A DNA stretch of 64,000 nucleotides from CBDCVN01 sp965223585. Its GTDB lineage: Bacteria; Deinococcota; Deinococci; Deinococcales; Trueperaceae. The stretch is from positions 1-64,000 of the forward strand of contig CBDCWW010000020.1 in assembly GCA_965223585.1 (NCBI GenBank), in the 5' to 3' direction. The notes beneath the pieces are model-generated. The model had not been told where the DNA came from, searched no databases, and saw nothing but the letters and a program-made list of their open reading frames with translations. A program made the position numbers and the translations under genes. This document shows, in pieces, positions 52,208-60,952 of the stretch (the stretch's first letter is position 1; every line of letters starts with the position of its first letter).

Positions 52208-52453
52208 AACTGATTCCTTTCAAAAGGGGTTTTAAGGGTAGGTCTTTCAAGGTGGTTTTGGAATCGCTCATCTGATTTATTTAATTAGCTTTTTATAAAA
52301 GCGTTTTTGATTTTCTCCAGACTTGTCGCTTGTTTATGTTAACCTTGAGTTGTCCAATCCTTTAAGGTTTCTCAAGAAAGACCTTGATGGACATATTGAG
52401 CGATAATTAGTATAGCCTAATTCTTAACTTTAGGCTTTAATATCTTTAAACTT

Positions 52454-53602
52454 ATGCTTTTAACTTTTGCCTTTAATTCCTTAGGCCTTAGACCACTACG
52501 CACTTTCTTAACTGCGCTAGGAATTGCTGTAGCTGTGGGCTCAACTATCATTTTTTTGTCATTGGGTGAAGGGTTGCGTCAGGCTTTTTCTAATCATCTT
52601 GGTGGAGTAGGACCAGATATTCAAGTAAGTTATGGACCTTTTAATGTTAATTCTTTTTCAACCATGCCCCAATTGCCTACTGAGTTTATAGCTGAACTCG
52701 AGCAAGTAGCCAGCGAATTCAATATTCAAAAAATTATCCCCTTAGCCTTCTTTTTGCGTTCTGGGTTTAACCCTGCTAGCACCTATGCTTATATGGGGCT
52801 GCCCCCTGAACAAGATATCGCCGAAATTTACCTTGGCTTTGAAGTTGCTAAAGGCCGAGCTTTTAAAGCCAAAGACAAACTAGTAGCAATAGTTGGTGAA
52901 CAACTGGCAAAACGTAATGACCTTAGGATTGGTGATGATTTGAGGCTTAACCCTCGAGCAACCTTTAAGGTTATTGGTATAGCACGTTCGCAAGGTGGCT
53001 TTGTTGATAACATGGCAATAGTGCCTTTAAAAACTCTTACTAAAGCAATAGGGGTAGAAGAAAGAGTGAGCTTTTTTGCGCTCGAGCTAACCAACCCTGC
53101 CAAAGCTGCAGAAGTTGCCGAAGAATTGTCAGAAGCTTTTCCTGATCTTGACTTTCAAACTAGGGCCGATGTGCTAAGTGTAGTAGAGCAAGGCATTCGT
53201 ATCAGCGATGTAATTCGCCTTGGCATTAGCATTATTGCTTTGATTGTAGGAGCCATTGCTGTGGCTAATACTATGTTGATGAGTGTTTTTGAGCGTACTC
53301 GAGAGTTTGGTGTGGTGCGAGCAGTAGGAGCTAAAGCCAATTTCTTATTTCGTCTAGTGCTTACTGAATCAGTTTTACTAAGCCTTGCAGGTGCTGCTTT
53401 TGGAGTACTACTGGGCCGTGGTGGCATTGTGATTGTCAATATTGTTTCTTTAGATTTAATTGGGCTCGAGGTAGCAGTTTTAACACTACGTTTAGCTGCT
53501 TTTGCAATAGTGATAGCCTTATTTATGGGACTAACTGCAGGGCTCTTACCTGCTTTAAGAGCAGCAAGGCTACCTATAGCTGTGGCTATGTCACGTGAGT
53601 AA
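52454..53602 (+). CDS. FtsX-like ABC permease (LolC/MacB-type)
   Basis: 382 residues: N-terminal helix FNSLGLRPLRTFLTALGIAVAVGSTIIFLSLGEG, periplasmic MacB-PCD-like domain, then three helices with VANTMLMSVFERTREFGVVRAVGAKANFLFRLVLTES, the coupling block. It forms an exporter with the ATPase 9 nt downstream. Substrate unknown; lipoprotein or antimicrobial export are typical. Five CTCGAG sites lie in this gene, one of the densest stretches in the window. Confidence 0.88.
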   Translation: MLLTFAFNSLGLRPLRTFLTALGIAVAVGSTIIFLSLGEGLRQAFSNHLGGVGPDIQVSYGPFNVNSFSTMPQLPTEFIAELEQVASEFNIQKIIPLAFFLRSGFNPASTYAYMGLPPEQDIAEIYLGFEVAKGRAFKAKDKLVAIVGEQLAKRNDLRIGDDLRLNPRATFKVIGIARSQGGFVDNMAIVPLKTLTKAIGVEERVSFFALELTNPAKAAEVAEELSEAFPDLDFQTRADVLSVVEQGIRISDVIRLGISIIALIVGAIAVANTMLMSVFERTREFGVVRAVGAKANFLFRLVLTESVLLSLAGAAFGVLLGRGGIVIVNIVSLDLIGLEVAVLTLRLAAFAIVIALFMGLTAGLLPALRAARLPIAVAMSRE

Positions 53603-53611
53603 AGGTTTACT

Positions 53612-54277
53612 ATGCTACGGATTGTAAACTTAAGTAAAACTTATCATAGCATTGCAGGGGAAATAGTCGCGCTTGCTAAGGCCAGTTATGATTTCCCTGA
53701 AGGTAAAGTTACAGCCATCGTTGGTCCAAGTGGCTCTGGAAAATCAACACTACTAAATTTAATGGCTGGTTTTGATGTGCCTACTAGTGGAGAGGTGTGG
53801 CTAGGTGATAAATGTGTGAGCAAGCTGCCTGATGGTAAGCGTGCAGAGCTGCGCCTAAACGAATTTGGTTTTGTTTTTCAATCCTATAATTTAATAAGTG
53901 TGCTAAATGCCCAGCAAAATGTGGCATTCCCTATGGCCTTAGCCAAAATACCTCCTGCCCAACGTAAACAAAAAGCTGAAAGCATCCTCAAAAGCTTTGG
54001 TTTAGAGAAGCGCTTAAGGCACTTACCTCATAAGCTTTCAGGGGGTGAGCGTCAACGAGTCAGCATTGCTAGATCATTAGCCAATGACCCCCAAGTTATC
54101 TTTGCCGATGAACCTACTGGTAACCTAGATAGCAAAAGTGGTTATTTAGTAATTAATGCTCTTAAGGAAGTAGCTAGTAAGGGGCAAACAGTTATAGTAG
54201 TAACACACGATCATAAATTTATGACTGAGGCAGATGCTACGGTGGAAATTGAGGATGGTTTTCTTAAGGTAAAGTAA
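53612..54277 (+). CDS. LolD/MacB-type ABC transporter ATPase
   Basis: 221 residues with Walker A GPSGSGKSTLLN (about 39-50), Q-loop FVFQSYNLI, signature LSGGERQRVSIARSL, Walker B VIFADEPTGNLDSKSG and switch histidine in VVTHDHKF. FADEPTGNLD is typical of the LolD/FtsE/MacB group. It pairs with the permease just upstream. The GluQRS-like gene begins 3 nt after its stop, so the three are likely co-transcribed. Confidence 0.93.
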   Translation: MLRIVNLSKTYHSIAGEIVALAKASYDFPEGKVTAIVGPSGSGKSTLLNLMAGFDVPTSGEVWLGDKCVSKLPDGKRAELRLNEFGFVFQSYNLISVLNAQQNVAFPMALAKIPPAQRKQKAESILKSFGLEKRLRHLPHKLSGGERQRVSIARSLANDPQVIFADEPTGNLDSKSGYLVINALKEVASKGQTVIVVTHDHKFMTEADATVEIEDGFLKVK

Positions 54278-54280
54278 TCA

Positions 54281-55240
54281 GTGCGTGGACGCTATGCTCC
54301 TTCACCAACAGGTTATTTGCACTTGGGCAATGCTCGTACAGCTCTCCTAGCGTGGTTGTTTGTAAAAAAACAAGGAGGCAGGTTTGTTTTGCGTATTGAA
54401 GATATTGACAAACAACGTAGTAATCCTGAAATGGTAGTTGCAAATATCGAGGAATTACGTTGGCTCGGCCTTGATTGGGATGAGGGCCCCGATATAGGAG
54501 GTAAGTTTGCTCCTTACTTGCAGAGTGAACGCCAAGAGCATTACCGTTTAGCTTTGGAGCAAATAAAAGCAAAAAATCAAGTTTTCACTTGCTACTTATC
54601 ACGCAAAGACTTAAGAGAAATGGCTTCTGCTCCTCATGATCAGTTGGTTGTTTATGGGGAACTCGAGCGAAAACATAATGAGAATATCAAAGCAAAAAAG
54701 CAAGCTCTAGATAAAACACCAAGCTTACGTTTTCATGTACCTGACAAAAACATGTACTTTAGTGATTTATTTTCAGGAAAACAACAAGTTAGTTTAAAAA
54801 AGCAAATAGGCGATTTTGTTTTAAGGCGTGCCGATGGTATGTGGGCTTATCACTTGGCTGTAACAGTTGATGATATTACTATGAACATAAACTATGTTCT
54901 GAGAGGTGATGACCTGCTTGTTAACACAGGAGCCCAGCTTGCCCTCTATGAAGCCTTAGGGAAAACCCCTCCCAAGTATGTTCATGTACCTTTGCTTTTA
55001 GACTTAGATGGCCAGAGAATGGCCAAACGCAAAGGCTCATTGACTCTTACAGCTCTTAAGGAACAGGGTGTAAAGCCAGAACGTATGGTAGGTTTTTTGG
55101 CTTACAGCTCTGGGTTAGTTAATGAAAGACAAGAGTTGAATGCCAAAGAGCTTATTAAGAGTTTTGAGCTAAAATGTTTGCACCCTTATCCTTACCAAAT
55201 TACTCAAGCTGATTTTGATTGGCTTTTGGCTCGAGCATAA
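54281..55240 (+). CDS. Glutamyl-Q tRNA(Asp) synthetase-like (GluQRS) enzyme
   Basis: 319 residues, a truncated class I glutamyl-tRNA synthetase catalytic core without an anticodon-binding domain. RGRYAPSPTGYLHLGNARTALL holds the HIGH-equivalent HLGN, FVLRIEDID follows, and MAKRKGSLTL is the KMSKS-equivalent. Family knowledge: GluQRS attaches glutamate to queuosine of tRNA-Asp. The region that usually carries zinc-binding cysteines has CYLSRKDLREMASAPHDQL here, with only one cysteine, so the zinc site looks absent. Start GTG at 54281, 3 nt after the ABC ATPase stop. Function as GluQRS rather than another GluRS-like enzyme is likely, not proven. Confidence 0.8.
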   Translation: MRGRYAPSPTGYLHLGNARTALLAWLFVKKQGGRFVLRIEDIDKQRSNPEMVVANIEELRWLGLDWDEGPDIGGKFAPYLQSERQEHYRLALEQIKAKNQVFTCYLSRKDLREMASAPHDQLVVYGELERKHNENIKAKKQALDKTPSLRFHVPDKNMYFSDLFSGKQQVSLKKQIGDFVLRRADGMWAYHLAVTVDDITMNINYVLRGDDLLVNTGAQLALYEALGKTPPKYVHVPLLLDLDGQRMAKRKGSLTLTALKEQGVKPERMVGFLAYSSGLVNERQELNAKELIKSFELKCLHPYPYQITQADFDWLLARA

Positions 55241-55435
55241 GCCTTAATTAAAGAAAACTACATTGTTTTGAAATCAAAATTCCAAAACCATCTGTAGTTC
55301 TACCCATAATGCTAAGCTCACTAATATCTAGCTATAAATCTGTGATGCACTCAATAATAAGCCCTAACTTGACAAACTAACATTCTAAATCTTATTCTAC
55401 CTAGGAATTTAATTTGATCGGAAGGATTAAAAATA

Positions 55436-57229
55436 ATGAATAGAGTTCCACTTATAGCTTTTATTGTATTTTGCTTAGGTTTATTTTTTACATTTGGTGT
55501 AGTGTCTCAAGAAGAAACTTCAGATGAAGTAGCTGCAGCTGTTGAATCAACTTCAGATGAAGTGATGGATGAAGCAGAAGAGGCAGCAGAAGAAGTTGCT
55601 GAGGAAACCGAAGAAGCTGTAGAAGAAGTTGCTGAGGAAACTGAAGAAGCTGTAGAAGAAGTTGCTGAGGAAACTGAAGAAGCTGTAGAAGAAGTTGCTG
55701 AGGAAACCGAAGAAGCTGTAGAAGAAGCTGCTGAGGAAACCGAAGAAGCTGTAGAAGAAGCTGCTGAGGAAACCGAAGAAGCTGTAGAAGAAGTTGCTGA
55801 GGAAACCGAAGAAGCTGTAGAAGAAGTTGCTGAGGAAACTGAAGAAGCTGTAGAAGAAGCTGCTGAGGAAACCGAAGAAGCTGTAGAAGAAGTTGCTGAG
55901 GAAACTGAAGAAGCTGTAGAAGAAGTTGCTGAGGAAACTGAAGAAGCTGTAGAAGAAGTTGCTGAGGAAGCCGAAGAAGCTGCTGTAGAAGAAGTTGCTG
56001 AGGAAGAAGCTGCTGAAGAAGAAGCTGCCGAAGAAGAAATGGCTGAAGAAGAGGCTGCCGAAGAAGAAGTAGCTGAGGAAGAAGCTGCTGAAGAAGAAGT
56101 AGCTGAAGAAGAGGCTGCCGAAGAAGAAGTAGCTGAGGAAGAAGCTGCTGAAGAAGAAGTAGCTGAGGAAGAAGCTGCCGAAGAAGAAGTAGCTGAGGAA
56201 GAAGCTGCTGAAGAAGAAATGGCTGAGGAAGAGGCTGCTGAAGAGGAAGTAGCTGAGGAAGAGGCTGCTGAAGAAGAAGTAGCTGAAGAGGAAGAGGCTG
56301 CTGAAGAGGAAGTAGCCGAGGAAGAGGCTACTGAGGAAGAAGTGGCTGAAGAAGAGGAAGCAGTTGAAGAACAGGCTGTTGAGGAAGAGGCTGTAGAAGA
56401 AGAAGTAGCTGAGGAAGAAGCTGCCGAAGAAGAAATGGCTGAGGAAGAAGAGGTAGCTGAGGAAGAAGAGGTAGCTGAAGAAGAAGCTGAAGAAGAAGTA
56501 GTAGTAGTTGCAGCACTTGATTACCCTGAAGGCTATCGTGAGTGGACTCATATTAAAAGCATGATTATCCAACCAAATCATGAGCTTGCTGGTCTAGTTG
56601 AAGGTTTTCATCACATTTACGCTAATGAAACCGCTTTAGAAGGTTACTTAGGTACGGAAGAAGAGGTAGCTGAGGAAGAAGCCGTTGAAGAAGAGGTGGC
56701 TGAAGAAGAGGTAGCTGAGGAAGAAGCTGTTGAAGAAGAGGTAGCTGAGGAAGAAGCTGTTGAAGAAGAGGTAGTTGAAGAAGAGGTAGCTGAAGAAGAA
56801 GCTGCCGAAGAAGAAGTAGCTGAGGAAGAAGCTGTTGAAGAAGAGGTAGCTGAAGAAGAAGCTGCCGAAGAAGAAGTAGCTGAGGAAGAAGCTGTTGAAG
56901 AAGAGGTAGCTGAAGAAGAAGCTGCCGAAGAAGAAGTAGCTGAAGAAGAAGTAGCTTTACTGTTCCCAGATGGCTCAGTTATAGTTTTTGATCTTTTAGA
57001 GACTGTGTTTGAACAAGGGGCTATAGTAGAAGGTCCCCGTAAAGCGGTAATAGTAATGGAAAGGGATTCAGAGCGTTTTCCAGATACTGGCGGTTGGGGT
57101 TTCCAAATCTTTGAAATTTTTGCAGCGGATGGAACTCCTAATCCTATAGAGACTGATGGTGCTGCGTGTTTTGGATGTCATACAGCAGTTGAGGACAATG
57201 ATTTTGTATTTAGTACCTATCGCCCCTAA
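55436..57229 (+). CDS. Cytochrome P460-like protein with Glu/Ala repeats before and inside the domain
   Basis: 597 residues. A signal peptide ends near VVSQEE. About residues 45-355 are tandem acidic repeats: first 11-residue units EEVAEETEEAV (33 nt), then shorter EEEVAEEEAAE-type units. The P460 domain starts at DYPEGYREWTHIKS (about 361) and runs to ANETALEGYLG; roughly 100 residues of the same repeats follow, and the domain resumes with LFPDGSVIVFDLLE and ends with the haem c motif CFGCH in DGAACFGCHTAVEDNDFVFSTYRP. Family knowledge: P460 cytochromes are periplasmic haem proteins that can oxidise hydroxylamine or handle NO. The long open frame on the opposite strand is a by-product of the repeats. 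Confidence 0.85.
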   Translation: MNRVPLIAFIVFCLGLFFTFGVVSQEETSDEVAAAVESTSDEVMDEAEEAAEEVAEETEEAVEEVAEETEEAVEEVAEETEEAVEEVAEETEEAVEEAAEETEEAVEEAAEETEEAVEEVAEETEEAVEEVAEETEEAVEEAAEETEEAVEEVAEETEEAVEEVAEETEEAVEEVAEEAEEAAVEEVAEEEAAEEEAAEEEMAEEEAAEEEVAEEEAAEEEVAEEEAAEEEVAEEEAAEEEVAEEEAAEEEVAEEEAAEEEMAEEEAAEEEVAEEEAAEEEVAEEEEAAEEEVAEEEATEEEVAEEEEAVEEQAVEEEAVEEEVAEEEAAEEEMAEEEEVAEEEEVAEEEAEEEVVVVAALDYPEGYREWTHIKSMIIQPNHELAGLVEGFHHIYANETALEGYLGTEEEVAEEEAVEEEVAEEEVAEEEAVEEEVAEEEAVEEEVVEEEVAEEEAAEEEVAEEEAVEEEVAEEEAAEEEVAEEEAVEEEVAEEEAAEEEVAEEEVALLFPDGSVIVFDLLETVFEQGAIVEGPRKAVIVMERDSERFPDTGGWGFQIFEIFAADGTPNPIETDGAACFGCHTAVEDNDFVFSTYRP

Positions 57230-57249
57230 AGGTAGTAGTTGATCTAATA

Positions 57250-57290
57250 AAAATACCCACTACCTGCGAACAGGAGTGGGTATTTTCTTT
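57250..57290 (+). terminator. Rho-independent terminator of the P460 gene
   Basis: AAAATACCCACT (57250-57261) pairs with AGTGGGTATTTT (57275-57286), and inside CCTG-CGAA-CAGG adds four pairs. CTTT follows. The stem is symmetric with A and T runs, so it may act in both directions. It lies 20 nt after the P460 stop. Confidence 0.85.
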
Positions 57291-57447
57291 GCCCCTTACG
57301 GACTTAACTTCTCCATATCAAAACATTTACCCCTACAAAACCTGAATAATATACCCCTTTTGAAGACAATCAACTTTATGTATGATTACAATATAAGTCA
57401 GACTGCTATACTTTTTGTTAGGTAGAGTGAATTTGCCCCCCAACTTG

Positions 57448-57951
57448 TTAATTTAGTTTGTTGTCTTCCTCAACATTCATAATAGCTCGAGCTTCTTTTT
57501 GGCTAACATTCAAAACAGCACTAATTTCACCACAAAGAAGGCGTAAAGCACGACTATAGGCTTGTCTATCAAGATCAGGCAAACCCCTTTCTAAATCCCA
57601 GCGGCGCAATTCACTAGCTAGCACAGCAATTTGATAAGGATCACCACTAGAAAGTATTTCAGTAACACGACGATGACGTGCAGCCCATTGTTTAGGTAAA
57701 TTTATACGTCCATTATTAAACCTGTCTAGAACTTCATCTACTTCATCTTTGCTTAAAGCAGGCCGTAAACCTGCTTTTTGTGGTGAATCTACAGGCACAT
57801 AGGCTTTAGAAGTGCCATTAGGGAAACCAACTTCGTAGTAGTGCATATTGCTGCCAGCAATAGTGCGTGAGGTAGTACCTATAACTACACCTACACCATA
57901 AGGTGGTAAAACCACCTGATCACCATCTTTGTAAGTTGCTATTTCGCTCAA
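57448..57951 (-). CDS. CarD/CdnL-family transcription regulator
   Basis: 167 residues. The N-terminal RNA-polymerase-interaction domain (YKDGDQVVLPPYGVGVVIGTTSRTIAGSNMHYYEVGF) is a Tudor-like fold shared with Mfd, and the C-terminal helices (INLPKQWAARHRRVTEILSSGDPYQIAVLASELRRWD) match the DNA-contacting domain with its conserved tryptophan. Such proteins bind the polymerase beta subunit and stabilise open complexes at many promoters. It stands alone. A CTCGAG is at 57486. Confidence 0.9.
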   Translation of the reverse strand: MSEIATYKDGDQVVLPPYGVGVVIGTTSRTIAGSNMHYYEVGFPNGTSKAYVPVDSPQKAGLRPALSKDEVDEVLDRFNNGRINLPKQWAARHRRVTEILSSGDPYQIAVLASELRRWDLERGLPDLDRQAYSRALRLLCGEISAVLNVSQKEARAIMNVEEDNKLN

Positions 57952-58160
57952 AAGTTTCTCCTTTCAAACAACAAAAATTATCACTAAAAAACTACTGAGC
58001 ATGTTAGTTAGAGTTTTAATAGAGATTAGCAAATTTATGCGACTCTAAAGGCAATATCTTGTGACAACTTGTATTGAGATTAAGTTAGTTAGGGCTATCA
58101 CGGTGATTATATTAACAGAAAAGATACTGTTTGACTAGTCACCCTTTCAAAACCTTCTGG

Positions 58161-58463
58161 CTAGCGTTTTAGCTCATTAAGCACCTCTACATCAATAGAA
58201 TCATTGTGCTTAAAAACATTTAAGAATATAGCAAGACCCAAACCCACTTCTGCAGCAGCTATGGCTATTACAAAAATTGCAAACAAATCGCCTTGGACGT
58301 TATTGTTAAAACGGGCTATAGCTACAAAGTTAATAAGCACCGCATTCAAAAGAATTTCAATAGCCATTAAAATAGCTACCAGATTGCGCCTTGTTAGCAA
58401 ACCATATAATCCAATAGCAAACAAAATAACAGAGAGTCCTATAAAATGATTAAGCGTTAGCAT
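58161..58463 (-). CDS. nuoK: NADH-quinone oxidoreductase subunit K
   Basis: 100 residues, normal NuoK length, three transmembrane segments. IGLYGLLTRRNLVAILMAIEILLNAVLINFVAI and VIAIAAAEVGLGLAIFLNVFK hold the conserved membrane glutamates (ME-I-LLN and AAAEVGLGLAI) essential for proton translocation in complex I. It overlaps nuoJ by 14 nt. No nuoL or other complex I gene follows. Confidence 0.94.
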   Translation of the reverse strand: MLTLNHFIGLSVILFAIGLYGLLTRRNLVAILMAIEILLNAVLINFVAIARFNNNVQGDLFAIFVIAIAAAEVGLGLAIFLNVFKHNDSIDVEVLNELKR

Positions 58464-58998
58464 CTTTATTTAGTTTCCTCGCTAAGATTATACTTCCTAC
58501 AAGAGATACTAGTAATAAAATAGCCGTTATCTCAAAAACCACAACACTGCCGCCTTTTACAATTAACGACTCTCCTGCTCCTAAACTAACTTCTTTCCCT
58601 CTTACACTCAATAGTTCTACTCCAAGCTCTTTAATGCTTAGGGGGTTTGCTCGAGCATTAATAGTATTAATAGAAAGGAAAGTATTTAAAGCCACTAGAG
58701 TTAAAGCAATAACAATAGGAATAGTCCAAAGGATTGCTAAAAAATTGGTTTTTGAGTAACCAGAACGTGTCATCATAACAATAAAAATAGTGACAATAGG
58801 AATTGCCCCAGCATTAACTACTAATTGTAATGCTGCTATAAAGGGTGAACCTAGTATCCAAAAAATGCCTGCTACAGCAAAAAAGCAAAAAGCCAATGCT
58901 AAGGCTGCCCGAACTAAGTTAGCAGTAGTAACAGCTAAAATAGCAAAGGCAATAATTACTGCTGAAATCATATAAAAGGCTAAGGAGCTTACTTCCAT
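58450..58998 (-). CDS. nuoJ: NADH-quinone oxidoreductase subunit J
   Basis: 182 residues with five transmembrane segments. FYMISAVIIAFAILAVTTANLVRAALALAF, then QLVVNAGAIPIVTIFIVMMT, resemble NuoJ segments 1-3, including the usual x-L-V-Y-A-G-A-I-x-V-L-F-x-F position (here LVVNAGAIPIVTIFIVMM). It is the first gene of the nuoJK pair. Upstream there is only a hairpin repeat and an unrelated secreted protein gene, so nuoH/I are not adjacent. Confidence 0.9.
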   Translation of the reverse strand: MEVSSLAFYMISAVIIAFAILAVTTANLVRAALALAFCFFAVAGIFWILGSPFIAALQLVVNAGAIPIVTIFIVMMTRSGYSKTNFLAILWTIPIVIALTLVALNTFLSINTINARANPLSIKELGVELLSVRGKEVSLGAGESLIVKGGSVVVFEITAILLLVSLVGSIILARKLNKDANA

Positions 58999-59050
58999 GA
59001 ATTACTTAGTATAGATGTCCATAGGGTACTAAGTAAGTTTTTTCCACAGA

Positions 59051-59083
59051 AACCTCCGAGGTTTTAGAAACCTCGGAGGTTTG
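59051..59083. repeat. AAACCTCCGAGGTTT hairpin element
   Basis: AAACCTCCGAGGTTT (59051-59065) and AAACCTCGGAGGTTT (59069-59083) form a perfect 15-bp stem with a TAG loop. It is a sibling of the hairpin at 15197-15229 and lies 52 nt upstream of nuoJ, beside a TAGATGTCCATA motif also seen near that hairpin. Confidence 0.65.
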
Positions 59084-59143
59084 GACTACCCCAAATTTCT
59101 CTGATGCACTACATGAGGATAATTAGAAAATTATTTCGATTTT

Positions 59144-60952
59144 TTACTGACAATCTAAACGAAAGTTAAAGTCACCACTTGGTCCCTCTTGAGAGCTAGG
59201 TTTAAAATAAACACCTGTTGAGGGTTGCTGTATAGTTGACCAATTAAACCAGAATGAACCGCCAAAAACGTCATTTTCTTGGTAGTTTTTACCTATACCT
59301 ATATGTACAGGATAACCATCTCTATTCTTACCAGAAATAGAAATTCTAGCTCCCTCATAACGACTCCCAATAAGACCTGTCATTGAACCAGAGACATGGC
59401 TATAATAGTGTGTTTGTGTTCCATCTACACTATCTACAGGGCCAGTGAATTTAATGCTAAAACTCAAGTAGCCATTGCTATGCCCCTTGTGACCAATATT
59501 ACCTACAAAATTAGCGCTACCATCAGCATTTTTCGTAATTATTCCATTCAAAATAACAAATCTGTACTTCTTATTAATGTCGTCAAATCTAGGTAACACC
59601 CCACCATAAACTTGTCCATTACCATGTGAATAGTCATAGGTATTACTGACTATGCAAGTTGGAACATCACTAACAGTCACTGCTGAAGGATATTCATAAG
59701 TTTCAGGCTCTTCTTGCTTGCTAAGGTCTACAATAGCATCCGTAGTCCCTTCACAATTTAAACGAAAGTTAAAATCTCCATTGGGCATTCCTTGTGAATT
59801 GGCTTTAAGGTAAAGGCCTGTTGATGGTTGCTGTACAGTTGACCACCCAAACCAAAATGAGCCACCAAACACATTATCTTCTTGATAGTTTTTACCTATA
59901 CCTAAGTGTACTGGATAGCCATCTCTATTTTTACCAGAAACAGAAATTATAGCACCTTCGTAACGACTTCCACTAGGACCCATTATTGAACCAGATACAT
60001 GACTATAATAGTGTGTTTGTGTCCCATCTATGCTACCTACAAGACCACTGAATTTGATATGAAAAGTCAGGTAGCCATTACTATGCCCCTTGTGTTGAAT
60101 GTTGCCTATAAAGTCAGCTGTACCGTCAGCATTTTCTGTAAGGGTTCCATTTGAAATAACAAACCTGTACTTTTTGTTAATGTCATCAAACCTAGGCAGG
60201 ACTCCACCGTAGACTTGTCCATCACCATGTGAATAGTCATAGGTATTGCTGACTATACAAACTTTTGGTTGAGGAATTACTTCAGTTGACTGTGGGGGTG
60301 CTTCATTTACACTCTCCTCACAATTGAGGCGGAAGTTAAAATCACCATTGGGTTCTCGAGCACTTGGGGTAAGGTAAACACCAGTGTTAGGTTGTTGTGT
60401 GGTGGACCATTGAAACCAGAATGAGCCACCAAACACATCATCTTCTTGATAGTTTTTACCTATACCTATGTGTGCTTGGTAACCATCTTTAGCTTTACCA
60501 GAAACAGAAATTTCAGCGCCTGCGTAACGACTTCCAGTAGGGCCAGTCATTGAACCAGAGACGTACTTATAATAGTGTGCTTGTGTTCCATCTACACTAC
60601 TTACAAGGCCAGTGAATTTAATATTAAAATTCAAGTAGCCATTGCTATGTCCCTTATGACTAATAGTACCTATAAAATCAGCAGTACCATCAGCATTTTC
60701 TATAAGTGTTCCATCTGAAATAAAAAATCTATACTTACCCTCAACGTCGTCAAAATTAAGTAATATCCCACCGTAGATTTGTCCTCCACCATTTGCATAG
60801 TCATAAGTATTGCTGACCGTACAAGTTTTGCCGCCACTGACAGATTCTGTTGTTTGAATGACATCACTATAACCAAAGTTAATGAGTGAAAAGCCTAATA
60901 AGAAAAAGGCCACAACTGCCACAAATTGTTTAAAAAACATAGAATAAAACAT
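59144..60952 (-). CDS. Secreted protein with three copies of a ~170-residue domain
   Basis: About 602 residues from the ATG at 60952; a TTG at 60997 is less likely. A signal peptide (FVAVVAFFLLGFSLINFG) precedes three similar domains. Each opens with CTVSNTYDYANG or CIVSNTYDYSHG, has YRFxISxGTL, DGTADFIGNI, KGHSNGYL, GTQTHYYSHVSGSMTG and IGIGKNYQE-GGSFWF, and closes with FNFRLNCE, so a Cys near each end could form a disulphide. I do not recognise the family; the pattern suggests a beta-sandwich or jelly roll that works outside the cell. A CTCGAG lies at 60355. Confidence 0.75.
   Translation of the reverse strand: MFYSMFFKQFVAVVAFFLLGFSLINFGYSDVIQTTESVSGGKTCTVSNTYDYANGGGQIYGGILLNFDDVEGKYRFFISDGTLIENADGTADFIGTISHKGHSNGYLNFNIKFTGLVSSVDGTQAHYYKYVSGSMTGPTGSRYAGAEISVSGKAKDGYQAHIGIGKNYQEDDVFGGSFWFQWSTTQQPNTGVYLTPSAREPNGDFNFRLNCEESVNEAPPQSTEVIPQPKVCIVSNTYDYSHGDGQVYGGVLPRFDDINKKYRFVISNGTLTENADGTADFIGNIQHKGHSNGYLTFHIKFSGLVGSIDGTQTHYYSHVSGSIMGPSGSRYEGAIISVSGKNRDGYPVHLGIGKNYQEDNVFGGSFWFGWSTVQQPSTGLYLKANSQGMPNGDFNFRLNCEGTTDAIVDLSKQEEPETYEYPSAVTVSDVPTCIVSNTYDYSHGNGQVYGGVLPRFDDINKKYRFVILNGIITKNADGSANFVGNIGHKGHSNGYLSFSIKFTGPVDSVDGTQTHYYSHVSGSMTGLIGSRYEGARISISGKNRDGYPVHIGIGKNYQENDVFGGSFWFNWSTIQQPSTGVYFKPSSQEGPSGDFNFRLDCQ

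Noticed and set aside
55553..56581. 342-codon open frame on the minus strand, Phe/Ser-rich
   Set aside because: It is the antisense of the GAAGAAGTAGCTGAG-type repeats of the P460 gene. A repeat without stops in one strand keeps the other open; composition is unnatural and there is no start signal.
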